A DNA stretch of 64,000 bases from Anodontia alba (taxonomy: Eukaryota; Mollusca; Bivalvia; Lucinida; Lucinidae): positions 80,923,835-80,987,834 of the forward strand of contig OZ024827.1 of the NCBI GenBank assembly GCA_964016985.1, in the 5' to 3' direction. How positions within the stretch are numbered: the first letter of the stretch is position 1; each line of letters begins with the position of its first letter. Both the position numbers and the translations under genes were made by a program. The notes beneath the pieces were generated by a model. That model did no database searches. It saw nothing but the letters and a program-made list of their open reading frames with translations, and was not told where the DNA came from. Shown here one piece after another: positions 1 through 12,900 of this stretch.

Positions 1-59
1 TACACTGATCACTTACACGACAAACAGAGGCATCTTACACAGGCAGTGTTACACAAGAA

Positions 60-262
60 TTAACCCTTTAAGCGCCAGTCACAACTGCAGTAGAAAACAA
101 TTTTACCTTTATTTTTTCAGAGAATAAAGTCTTGACATTTCATGTGAATCAGCTGATGATTTGCATGAAATGTTAAGACTTATTTTCTCTGAAAAATAAA
201 TAATAATGAATGAAAAAATCAAAATGTCTGCTACAAATTTTGCTTGGCGCTATAAGGGTTAA
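60..262. mobile_element. Family F palindromic MITE with TTAA ends
   Basis: TTAA at 60-63 and 259-262 bracket CCCTTTAAGCGCC...GGCGCTATAAGGG. The inside is a long palindrome with arms of the CATGTGAATCAGCTGATGAT type. No coding. Confidence 0.75.
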
Positions 263-486
263 CCTCTGAGATGGTTTTGAAACTGTTTTCCAAAAGTATT
301 AAAACTTGCAAGCTGAGACTTAAGCATGAAAATGATATCGTGATATGTATTGTATGGTGAGGTGACTGTATCGTTACAGCCCTAATTGATGCACAGGCTG
401 ATCTGGGCCTTCTCTGTCCCCATATGCCCCAAGGCATGTTTTTGCATGATGTGGCCCAAATATAAATGTTCAAATTTTTAGGATAA

Positions 487-671
487 GCATAGCTCCAGAT
501 AAGGCTCTTTTTTCAACAAAAAAGTATTTGATGTTTTCTCAAATCTTCACAAAAAAAATGTGTTATGAGTAATCAGTGTGTCAGTTCTAATGAGTATTAA
601 CAACATGTTTTCTGGAGAAACAAGAAAAAAATCATGTATTTACCTGATATCCTCTCTTACCTGGAGCTTTG
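487..671. mobile_element. Family C palindromic MITE, diverged
   Basis: Starts AGCTCCAGATAAGG and ends with the reverse (CTCTTACCTGGAGCT); the centre has GTTCTAATGAGTATTAACA in place of the full palindrome. Confidence 0.65.
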
Positions 672-777
672 ACAAGTTAGTATGACTGGCCTGTTTAGGT
701 TTGCAAGTATTTAGGATATTTAGGATAAAAAGTTTGTTTTTTTTATTTGTGAAAATTTCTCATTGCTCTCTTTACAG

Positions 778-951
778 ATTCAGAACCTGAACAGTTGCCA
801 GTGTAAACTGTGCAGAGAATGTTTAAAGCAGAACTTCGAAGTTGCTATTCGAGAGAAGTATGTAAGAAACTGGGTCTGTCCCCTTTGTCAGGCCCCTGAT
901 CTGGAAGATGAGACAGCAGCCACTGCATACTTTGAGTTTCTCCAACTATTA
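778..951 (+). CDS. RNF31: HOIP exon: RING1 main part
   Basis: 58 codons in phase 0, between acceptor TTTACAG|ATT and donor TTA|GTGAGT. It encodes [11 protein letters not shown], then an IREKY helix, then [14 protein letters not shown], which supplies most RING1 zinc ligands and the start of the helix leading to the IBR. The preceding exon, with the first two Cys of RING1, is not in the window. Confidence 0.93.
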
Positions 952-3900
952 GTGAGTCCTTGTTAATTTTTACACAAGATGCATTAAACAAAAAGTATCT
1001 TCAGTGCATAGGTGTAGTCCCTATTTTTGATAAGTATGAGACATTTTTCTAATTACTGAATACTTTGTGCATGTCTTTGTCTGTAACATTACGAAAACAC
1101 ACCTTTTCAAACATATAGAAAATTTCACTTCCAAAAACTGAAAAGTTTCTGATAAAAAAAACCCTGATATTTTTCATATTTCTCTTCAAAACATAGATTG
1201 TGGTACTCATTAGAACTGCCTTGGTGAGGTGGTTCTGATGAATACCCACAATATGTATTTTTGAGCAGAAATAAGAAAAATAATGTATACCCCTGTAAAC
1301 CCCAGTTTAACTATATAAAAGAGGGGTTTAAGGGGTTCAGAATTATAATATAGGCATGCTCGACATGACCCTATTGGGTCGAATGGGCCGTAAAACCTCA
1401 ACAAAAACAAACAAATTGTTTAGAATTCTATTGTGAGACATTAACTTACATTATTGCATAAAAGCAGTGTAGCATGTTATTAACAGCCGTGCATTAACCG
1501 GCAAAAAGCTGTGTATTAACAAGGCAATTCACATGCTCTTAATGCACACTTACTCAACTTTCAATATGACTTTACCGGGGCTACTGATTTGCTGCTGTTA
1601 TGAGATGTGTACTGCCCAGCCCTAGAATGAGCATAGTCCATGGAAATTACGTTCGTGAGACATCGGTCAAAAGGTAGCAAATGTTTTCAGTTTTTATGCA
1701 GTAATAGCGATCAAACATTTTTTTTTCAGTGTATTAACATTTGCCGGGTCCCTTGGGAGGTGTTGAAAACTGCGGCCTTCAGCCATGGTTTTCAACACCT
1801 CCCATGGGACCTGGTGAATGTTAATGCATGAAAAACCATGTTTGATCCCTATAATATGTTCCTATGACTAAAATACTGTTGAAAGAGATGTAAAACACCA
1901 ACTCAACATCTGGGCCCAGTTGTTCAAAGCTAACGATGTCGTTAATGATTCGTTAAAATTTACATTGAGTGATACGCAAATGTGCTGAAATTTTTTGCTG
2001 AAAAAATGTGAGTAGCTTTTGCAGTGCAAAAGAATATCGTGTATTGAATCCTCTAAAACAGTTAGCGAAACGACCCTTAATGAGCTCGTTAAGCTAACGG
2101 CGCTTTGAACCACTGGGCCCTGATCTCTACTTTTTGTCTTAAAGCAGTTTTTTAACATAACAAACAGATAGTAAAATGGACTGGTTTAACCCTTCTCTTG
2201 CTGAACACGACATGCCTGTCTTAGCAAACAGTGTAGATCCAGATCAGTTGGCTTCTGAAGAAGCCAACTGATCTGGTGCTGCACTGTTTGTCAGTAAATA
2301 TGTGAAGTTTTATCAAAAATGCGGATCAAATAATCTGATTGACTGGAAATTAGAAATGGGCATGGCATCTTAATTTATTCAGATAGTAAAATGGACTGGT
2401 TTAACCCTTCTTTTGCTGCTTAGCAAACAGTGTAGATCCAGATCATTTGGCTTCTTCAGAAGCCAACTGATCTGGATCTGCACTGTTTGTCATTAGATAT
2501 GTGAATTTTTATCAAAAACCTGGATCAAGTAATCTGATTGGCTGGAAATTAGATGTGGACTTGGCATCTTAATTTATTCAGCATGACAAGGGTTAAGTTA
2601 TTTTAGGACAAGTATAGAAAGGACAGTAAGGATTTTTGTCCCAATATTTAGAGTAGATAGTATAGATCCAGATCAGATGCTTAATAATGGTATCTGATAG
2701 GGATCTGTATTGTTTGGCTTTAATTCAAACTTTTAAGATGTACTTCATGAAAATTATCTGTCTCCCTGGTACAGACAAAGTGATAGCAGACCAGAATTTT
2801 TCGGACTGTTGCAGGAGACTACCCCAGACATTATTAAGAAACTCTGTATATTTGTAAAAGAAATCCTGAAAAATTAAACTCTGAATATACTAGGCCTTTG
2901 GCCAAGATAAAATCAATTTCTCACTACCAATTCTGACAATCCTGTATACTATGTATTTTGGGCCTGTGGCCTATATTTACTTAATAAATTCTTGTTCTAT
3001 ATATACATCATGACTTCTTTGTACAAAGCCTTTCCGACTCACTCTTCCATCATCTCGATATGACTTAAACAATGCTGAAAGGGACATAAAACACCAAGAA
3101 CAAAGCGTTGGTCAAAGCGTTGTTAGCTTAACAAGCTCGTTAGTGGTCAAAATGTTAACTGTTCGAGTAAGTACAATACCAAATTCACAGGTATTTTTGC
3201 TGAAAAAAATGTGAGTAGCTTTTGCAGCTACTCACATTTTTTTTCAGCAGAAATTTCAGTGTGTATGCTATATTTAATGATCAAAGTTTTAACGATTTGT
3301 TAACTAAGCGCATCGTTAGTTTTGAACAACTGGGCCCAAATTGTCACATTTTACATACAGTTGAACTTCAATGGCTCGAATATCTTTAGGACCATAAAAA
3401 ATTGTTCCAGACATGGATAGGTCAACCCACTGTGGGTTAGTCATGATGATATAGCGATTATTTACGGATTTTTTTTTTTTTTTTGATTTTCTACACAGTA
3501 ATTGTATGTTGAGTGTACTCATTAGAATTGCTTCAATGAGACAATTCTAATGAGCACACAACATACAATTTTATGCTAAATAAGAAAATTTCCCTAAATA
3601 TTTGTTTTCTTGAGTTTTCGGAAGAATTTTGTAGGGACTCAAAAACAAGTTTGAATTAGCCATGGTAAATGAGTTATTGGTGTGTGAGCTATTGAGGTTT
3701 GACTGTACATCAACAAGTAGTAAATTGCTTAAGTTTTAGGACAAGTATGGAGTTAAGATGTAAATATGGTAATTTATTTTACAGCTGAGAACACTAGTAG
3801 ACCAAGAGTTGAAGGATTTGTTTGAGACAAAACTGAGAGACTGGCATTTACAGAAGGAGGTCAATTTCAGATGGTGTGCTCATGTATGTATTCAGTTTTA

Positions 3901-6900
3901 CCAGCTTCACTCATATTGTTTACTATCATAAACTATGACTCGTTAACCCATTTACGTCGAGTGGACTCTTCTACCACAGCTCTTTGGACCCATCTATTTC
4001 CAATAGCAGGGTGTCTGGTTAGTTTTTATTATTACTGTGTTTTATAGAAAGTCCTGTTGTTAATGCAAACAGTGTAGACCCTGATCAGATGCCACATTCT
4101 GCCAGTTATCATAATAGGAGTCTCCAGACTAAAATGGTTTAATTCCCAGATAGCATCTGTGAACTTTTTCTTCATGCAAGTGCAAGAGTCCATTATCTAA
4201 TTAAGGAAGTGTCATTAAGAATCTTCCTTAATTTCTTGTAAATTGCTAATTTTATGGTGAAAGACTGTGTATTGTGATGAGACACTGTAATCTGTAGGAT
4301 CTTTGATCTGCTTGGGATGCTTGGCATTATAGTATTTGTTCTGAATATTTAGATACCTTAATTCATTACCATACTTGTCCTAAATTTAACCCTTGTTCTG
4401 CTCTGCCTTTGCAAACAGTGTAGATCCAGATCAGTTGGCTTCTAAGGAAGCCAACTGATCTGAATCTGCATTGTTTGCCATTTAGTATATGAATTTATAT
4501 CAACAATCTGGATCAAGGAATCTGATTGACTTAGAATTATAACCTGACGTCTTAATTTATTCAGCATGACAAGGGTTAAAGTATTATGGTAAATATGTAA
4601 TGTGTCAGAAACTGCTGGATGAACGGCAAAGAGTGTAGAGACCCTAATCAGATGTTGCATTTTGTGGTATCTGTTCTAGTTCTGCACAGTTTGCTTGGAC
4701 ATGTCTGTCCACACACTTGGAGTAAGTATGGTAATTGGTTATAAATTTTTATCATGCTTATCCTAAAGTTTGAACATTTCCATTTGATGAATATCTCTTT
4801 GAATATTTAGGGTGGGTACTTCTTCATAGATATTCATTTTATCAAGCATACTTGTGATGAGACATATTTAATTGTGCTGTCTTAGTGCATATGTCCAGCT
4901 GTCTGTTCCTGCATTTAATGGTAATTTACAGGGCCCAGTTGTTCAAAGCTAACGACATCATTAGTTAACGATTCGTTAAAATTTACATTGAGTAATACGC
5001 AAATATGCTGAAATTTTTTGCTGAACAAATGTGAGTAGCTTTTGCACTGCAAAAGCTACTCACATTTTTTCAGCAAAAAATTTCGGAAAATTGTATATTG
5101 AATCTGCTAAAACAGTTAACAAAATGACCCTTAATGAGCTCGTTAAGCTAACGACGCTTTGAACAACTGGGCACAGGTCTCTTATCTTAGCTTTAAATAG
5201 TCCTAGATCCATCAAACATGTTCATTGTATGTTCCAACAACAGCTCCTTCCATGGAAAAGTACACTACCATGACTTGTTTTAGTCCAAACCAACCTCAGA
5301 TTATGTTTACAAATCTCTGGGTCATTTACCCTAGTTCTGCTGAACCCGGATATGTCCTGCCTTTGAAACAGTGTAGATCCAGATCAGTTGGCTTCTGAAG
5401 AAGCCAACTGATCTGGACTTGGACTGTTTGCCATTCAGTATGTGGATTAATATCAAACAATCTTGATCAAGTAATCTGATTGGCTGAAAATTAGAAATGG
5501 GGTGTGGCATCTTAATTTATTCAGCAGGACAAGGGTTAAATCAAGTTCCTCTATGTTTGCCTCCCAGCAGTTCGTGCATTTCACTGCTCCAGATCACCTA
5601 ATGTATAAAAAAGTTAGATCACCTGGACCTACCTTGGCCAAAACCAACTTCAGATTAAAGTACTGTCCTGTTCATGCTGCTATAAACACCCGGGTGATGA
5701 AAAAAAAAAAAAATAAAATAAATAAATAACAATAAGGCCATCCCCTCCAACAGTGTAGGTTTCACTGTAATGTACTTTAACCAATTTTCGATGTACCAAG
5801 TGATATTAAAGGAGACTCTGAATGGGGAAATATGTAATGTAGTTGAGGTCATAAATCTTTTAGTTTACTCTTGTGAGTTTCCTTCTGTGAGTAGAACTGA
5901 GTTTTCATCAGTAAAATCATTGATTCCAGTCCACAGATTAATAAAAGTATGAATTTGAAAGAAACTTTGCAGAGATTTTTTTCACTTTAACCCTTGTCAT
6001 GCTGAATAAATTAAGATGCCATGCCCACTTCTGATTGTCAGCCAATCAGATTACTTGATCCAGGTTGTTGATATAGATTCAAATACCGAATGACAAACAG
6101 TGTAGATTCAGATCAGTTGGCTTCTGAAGAAGCCAACTGATCTGGATCTACACTGTTTGCAAAGGCAGGGTATATCCGAGTGCAGCAGGACAAGAGTTAA
6201 ATGATTTATTCCATGATAAAGAGTACTTGTCACATAAGGGGTAAATGATGTTTCAGATCAGTCTGTGCAGTCCCATCATCTGATCAGGGCTTTCATTGTC
6301 CACTCACTGTATTACTAGATACTGTAGAATGTATTGCCATATAACAAGGGCCTTGTACCAGACTCAGCCTCTGATAGGGAACCTTAACTTGTATCTCATC
6401 TTAACCTTTATCATGCTCACTAAATTTAGATGCCACACCCAATTTTAATTTTCAGCCATTCAAATTCCTTGATCAAGGTTATTGATACAAATTTACATAC
6501 AGACAACTCTCTTTATACCGACACTTGATACAACAACCAAATTTGTTATAATGACCATTTGACTTGTCACGAAACCGAAGCTTCAGGGGTGAGAATTAGT
6601 CACAAATTATGCAAGAATATTGTGTTTAATACTTTAAAGAAACATATGTTTTGGATATTTGTGAGAACTGCCTCAATGAGGCGATTCTAACAAAAATCCA
6701 AAACATATGTTGTAAGAGGAAATAAGAACAAAACAAGACCTTTCTTACATATCGGTTTGTTCATTAAGTATTCTGTACAACAGCAAATTCATTTTAATGG
6801 CAAGTCTTTGGAAAAAAATGCTGTCGTTGTAACGAGGGTTCATTGTACTGAATGACAAAAAGTGCAGATCGAGATCAGTCGGCTTCTTCAGATCAGTCGG

Positions 6901-9900
6901 CTTCTGAAGAAGCCTACTGATGTAGAACTACACTGTTTGCAAAGTCTGGGTATATCCAGGTTCAGAAGGACAAGGGTTAAATATTTTTTATGATTTTTCC
7001 AGTGTGCCTCAGGGTTTGTTTGGGATCGACCAGATGTATCTGCCATGACCTGTCCACACTGTTACAAGAAGACATGTTTTAGCTGTAAGAAACAGGTGAG
7101 TCCTGTCTTATTTCTCTAGTTTTAAGTTCACCTGTACTAAAGTACGAGGGCGTGTCAATAAATAACCAGCCTATCCCATTTCTGATGGACCGAGATGGTC
7201 ACGATTTTCATGCTTTGTTTCAATATACAGGTCAGTCCCGTTAGTACTCGCGTCGTTAGTGCGCGAATACGGATATAACGCGGTGCCGTCATGCCTTCCA
7301 AATTTTTTTCGAAGGGTCCCAGTTTCCCCATCCTCTAGGTCAAAATAACAAAATGTGTTTTTTGTTTTTCAGAGCTTCGATCTGCAGAAAAAGAAATTAT
7401 TTACTGCTGTTGTACATGTCATAATAGCAAATAAAAAATGATTTTGAAAGAATAAAGCTAATCAATGTATTTCTCTGTTGTATTTTTGTTTGTGTACGTG
7501 CGTAATGACCGTAATTGACCTTTTGATGTTTATTTTAAGAAGACAAACTTGTGCCAATTAAAACTTCATTTATCTTTTAAACGGTACAAACATACATTGT
7601 ATCTATCAAGAAATGGCTTATCCCGCGTCTAAAGAATGGGAAAATGACCACAGTTATCCATAATTAATTTGTAAATACTTGAAAGACACCGAATTTTCCA
7701 GTTTGATATGGCCGCCTTGCCGGCCTAATTAGATATTCATCCAATCAGCGACGCGGATCACTGAACGTCGATTACTGCGCACGCGGTCGGGTAGTAGAGC
7801 GTGTAACTGTGAAATTTGTCCGGCACTCATTGTTGTCTTGAAAAAAGTTCATTCTGCTATCAGATTAACACTGATTAAAATGGAAAATCAAAGAAGAAAA
7901 CGAAAAGCCTTCACGGTTAAAGAAAAACTTGAGGCCACTGAACATGACACTTTGTTGGAATCAAATGCTTTGGTTTAGTCAATTTTTTTTCTTTGAGCTT
8001 CCGTTCTCTTCTATACAAGCAGAAAGATTAAAAAAAACTTAACGATTTCTGCTGTTTTATTAATAAGATTTCTTTTAATGGACTAAAATAATTCGCTATG
8101 CTCGCGGGGACCGGTATTGATACCGGACTTTTTATGTGACTTACTCCGCACTTCAACACCGTCTGTATTACATCACCGGCAAATATGGCGGATCGAGCCA
8201 CAAAATGGAAACGTAAATAAAGTATTTAGCGTATATATTGCAGAAAAAGTACATCAGAGGGTGTAAAAAAGACAAAACATACAACGTTAGTACTCATTCG
8301 TTTATTTATATAAATAACACATGAAATAGCATTGTTTTCATTCATAAATCCCTCCAAACGTATATACGTATGTCCCATACAAATGTCAACATTTATAAAG
8401 TCTGATCAGTCGGCTCCGAACTTACTACGCGCCTCGCCTATATCGCGGTCTGGATTTGTGCATCCCGACCAGCGCGTAATAACGGGACTGACCTGTATGT
8501 TTTATACATAGGTACAAAATTGCACATGTATCGAGTCATTCTTTAATAAGATATTGAATGTCAAACATGGCTAGTGATGCAAAGGCATGCTTTTCATCTA
8601 AAGTTGAGTGCTTTGCTGTAATTCGGTACTTGTATTTAAAAGGTAAAACAGGCAAGGAAATACACTGCGAGTTAGCCACTGTTTATGGGTCTTCTGCACC
8701 ATCTTATGCTCAGGTTAAATTCTGGGTAGGGGAATTCAAACGCGGTAGAACGTCTTTAGAAGATGAAGCCAGGTCTGGACTCCCACTGGATGCCACCGAT
8801 GAAGAAATATGTAAGAAAGTTTGGGATCTGGTATACTCTGATAGGCGATTTCAGGTGGATGAAACAGCGCAGGCATTAGGCATTTCACATGGTAGCGTTT
8901 CAACAATCTTACATGTTCGTTTAGGTAAGCACAAGCTAACAGCCCGTTGGGTCCCCAAATCTCTTAGCGATGAGCAAATGGCAACCAGAGCATCAGTATG
9001 CAGTGCCTTGTTGAAGCGTTTTACGTCAAAAGATGATTTTCTTTTGCGTCTGGTGACTGTAGATAAGACGGGTTCATTATCATGAGCCAGAGAATAAAGC
9101 TCAGAGTTGTCAGTGGGTAGGGCCTGGGTCCCCGAGGCCAAAGAAGTTCAAGACGCAACCATCTGCTGGCAAGGTGATGGCCACAGTATTTTGGGACGCA
9201 AAAGGCGTTATTATGTTGGACTTTTTACCCAAGAGAAGTACAATAACTGGGGTGTACTATGCAAACTTGTTAGACCAGCTGAGAACCGCAATCCATGAAA
9301 AACGCCAAGGTAAACTCTCTAAAGGTGTTTTGCTGCAACAGGACAACGCGAGAGTGCACACTTGCAAAGTTGCAATGGATGCTGTAGAGCGAAACGGGCA
9401 TGAATTAATACCACATCCTGCCTATTCGCCTGACCTAACTCCTAGCCCAAACTTGAAAAAGGATATCCATGGACTTCATTTCCGGTCTAATGAAGAAGTC
9501 ATGATGGCAGTTGAGGAGTGGGTCAATGGAAAGGACCCTAACTTTTTCAGTTCTGGGCTGATGGCACTTGAACACCGTTGGTCTAAGTGCATCACACAAA
9601 AAAGAAGAGGTGGATCTCAACCGGAAATAAGTTAGGCTGGTTACTTATTGATTCACCCTTGTACATGAAAGGGCTATTGCTTCACTGTACATGTGGAGTC
9701 ATTGGCATTGGAATCCATGAATTTTAAGTTGAATGTTTTAGAAAGTCACATCATCCTAAATTTTGTGGAATTTTGTTCATAATTGCCCTGTTGGTAGATA
9801 TTGTTCCACTTTTATACAGTATCGTCCTCATCCATATCCTTGACCTTGAGGTCAAGTCACAGACTAAGTATTTTCCTGTAAAGTTTATTTACAATAAAGT

Positions 9901-12900
9901 TTGTGAAGATCTATAACACCAGAGTGCCTTAATTGATTTATTTGATACTTGAGATCAAAGTTCCGTGAGTGAACAGTGTAGATGGTGACCACAATTGCAA
10001 AGATGTGTATGTTTGATAATATGTTTTTGAGCAGTGTAGAAAATAAGGCTCAGATCAGCATGTGCATCCATGCAGTCCAATCGAGTCTCTTGTCTGCTTA
10101 CAAAATCATTGGATTCTGTAGAATTTTTGAGAGATAGCTTGAATGTACTCATTTTGTATAATGCAGACAGCCTTGGTGGCTCAGTTGGATGGGTATCCAA
10201 CAGGTGATAAGATTCCTGCCAGATCCCGCAATATTCTTTCATAGAGATTGATCATGAAATATTTTCTATGGTCAGTCTCTCCCTTCCGCTGATTCAAGAA
10301 GGGCAGTTTCAGTTTCTGGCGAAAAAATATGCACAAATACTGATTAATTGCTTAATAAGCCTGCCCAGGAAAAGTGTGCTTAGGTAAACTTACTGGTTTA
10401 CTATGATCCTAATGGGTTAACTTGGCCATAAAAGCTGAATCCGATCAAAAAGTTGCATAATGCTTGAAGACACCTTTTTGTTTGACATGGCTTGTTTCTT
10501 AACCTTTACCACTCTCTAGGTAAATTCTACAGATGCCAGAATGATTATACTTTTTCTTATTTTTCCCAGAAAACAGGTTTTGAAATTTCATGCAAGGAGA
10601 CAATTTGCATTACGTGTCAAAGCCTGTTTACTGGAAAAATAGTTCAAAATGTCATCTGCTGAAATTTTTACCCAGGGCCCAGTTGTTCAAAGCATCGTTA
10701 GCTTAACGAGCTTGCTAAGGGTCATTTCGTTAACTGTTTTAGCGGATTCAATATACAATATTCTGATATTTTTTGCTGAAAAAATGTGAGTAGCTTTTGC
10801 ACTGCAAAAGCTACTCACATTTTTTCAGCAAAAATTTCAGCATATTTGCATGTCACTCGTAAATTTTAATGAATCGTTAACTAACGACGTCGTTAGCTTT
10901 GAACAACTGGGCCCCCAGAGTGCTAAATATTAATGTCAGTTTTTATTTGGAAAGGCTCATGTTTTGTCTGTTTGACAGTGGGAAGATCAACATCAAGGAC
11001 TGACATGTGAAGAGTTCACCCAGTGGAAGATTGACAATGATCCCTCTAAACAGGCTATTGGACTGGCTAGACATCTCGAGGAAAATGGAATTGGTATGTA
11101 GGCTGTATTTTAAATGTGGATAGGGTTTTAATTCTACCTTAAAGCAGCATTCAAAATTGTACCAGATGAAATAATAACTGGTTGAACAAACACATTATTG
11201 TGTCGAAGATTTTACAGATTATCAAGTAAAAAGAGGGTAAGTCTATGTGTTATCTAAAACTCTACATCAAAGTGTACCTTATGCACTAAACAAATCATGT
11301 TTAGTTTGTGAATAGACGGAGAATGGATAGAAATAAAATTTGAAGTGGAGACAAAATTCAAAATGGCGGCGATCGCAAATTTTGTAGGCTGACGTCATGT
11401 CTCATGATTCAACCCCTTGCAATTGGAATACTTTGAGTTATTGGCTGTTTTGTTGTTTTTATCGGCACAGCCGCCGTGTCAGTAGCCTCTGCCAAATCAA
11501 GGAACGCTTATTGTTTTTCAGGATAAGCTCCGAACCACCCAAGCGTTTATTGGACCATCACAGTTTTGGTCACACGTATCACTGGTCAAATAGTTAGTCT
11601 ATAGTAGTGCGTCTGCATGCCCAACCGCTTCGCGGTTCGGGTTGGACGCACTTATTAGTTTACCATCTGCATTCTGTAGTACCAGATTTCATATGATAGA
11701 AACACTTGATTATCCTTTTGACTAATCCCTTTTGTCAATAGCAAAAAGTGAGTGCTTATTTAAATGGATAGTGAAATTGGCTGAAATTGTGTGAGCAGAC
11801 AGGGCAACCTTCAATGGAGGCACTTGAAATAAGGTATATTTTCTCATGTTGAGGATCATTTGTACATTATATGGTCTAAGTTACCTTTTCATGGACTGGA
11901 GACCAGGAGATCGCGGGTTCAACCCCGGCCGAGGTCGGCAACATTCTTTCGTGGAGATTGATCATGAAGTATTTTCTACAGTCATTCTCTCCTTTCCGCT
12001 GATTCAAGAAGGGCATTTGTCAGTTTCTGGTGAAAGAATGTGCACAATACTGGTTAACCGCTTAGAGGACTAAGCCTGCCCAGTAAACGTGTGGTTAGGT
12101 AAACTGATCATGCTCAACATGACCCCATTGGGTTGACTGGGCCGTAAAACCTCAACACAAACAAACCTTTTCATGGAGAAAAATAAGAGATAAAATCTGT
12201 ATACCTGGTACCAGTTGTTCAAAACTAACAACATTGTTAGTTAACGTATTATTAAAACTTGTATCATTGAATATTGCATATATGCTAATATTTTTGCTGA
12301 AAAAATGTGAGTAGCTTTTGCATTTGCAAAAGCTACTCACATTGTTTCAGCAAAAATATCTGTGAATTAGATATTGTACTTGTTAAAACTGTTAACATTT
12401 TGATCACTAGTGAGCTCGTTAATTAACGATGCTTTGAACAACTGGGCCCAGGTATTCCACCTAACTGGAGCCATGTTTTGGGATACAGGGTATCTTGAAT
12501 GTTTGTTTGCAGATTGTCCCAGTTGTAAGATGAGATACGACTTGGCTAAGGGAGGATGTATGCACTTCAGATGTCCACAGTGTGGTCATGAGTTCTGTAG
12601 TGGTTGTTCGGAACCTTTCATGCAAGACGGGGTATGTTATGGTCATTCTATATACAACACAGACAGAGAAGCATATTTACCTTAAGTATTTGGACACCTA
12701 ACTATGTCCTATAATTTGAACAATGTATTGATTTGTCTGATGTGTGTAAGAAATGCTGAATAGGTGACAGTGTAGACCCTTATCAGATGCCAGTCTTCAT
12801 CATCTGACCTGTGTCTACACTATTTACTCAGGCCTATCTGTCAAATTACTTAAGGTAAATAAGATACCACAAGATATGTACACCAAACCTTTTTATAACA

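Larger units (their letters stand above)
7145..9661 (+). mobile_element. Mariner DNA transposon, inactive, with nested insertion
   Basis: Terminal inverted repeats of about 27 bp (starting CGAGGGCGTGTCAATAAATA at left, mirrored at 9635-9661) are flanked by TA at 7143-7144 and 9662-9663. Without the 1268 bp insert at 7228-8495 the element would be about 1.25 kb, the usual mariner length. It lies in the RNF31 intron, starting 49 bp after the exon ending at 7095. Confidence 0.92.

Noticed and set aside
12410..12685. RING2 reading starting at the upstream ATG as a stand-alone small protein
   Set aside because: The upstream 34 codons are family A MITE and intron sequence; the coding part starts at the splice acceptor at 12513.
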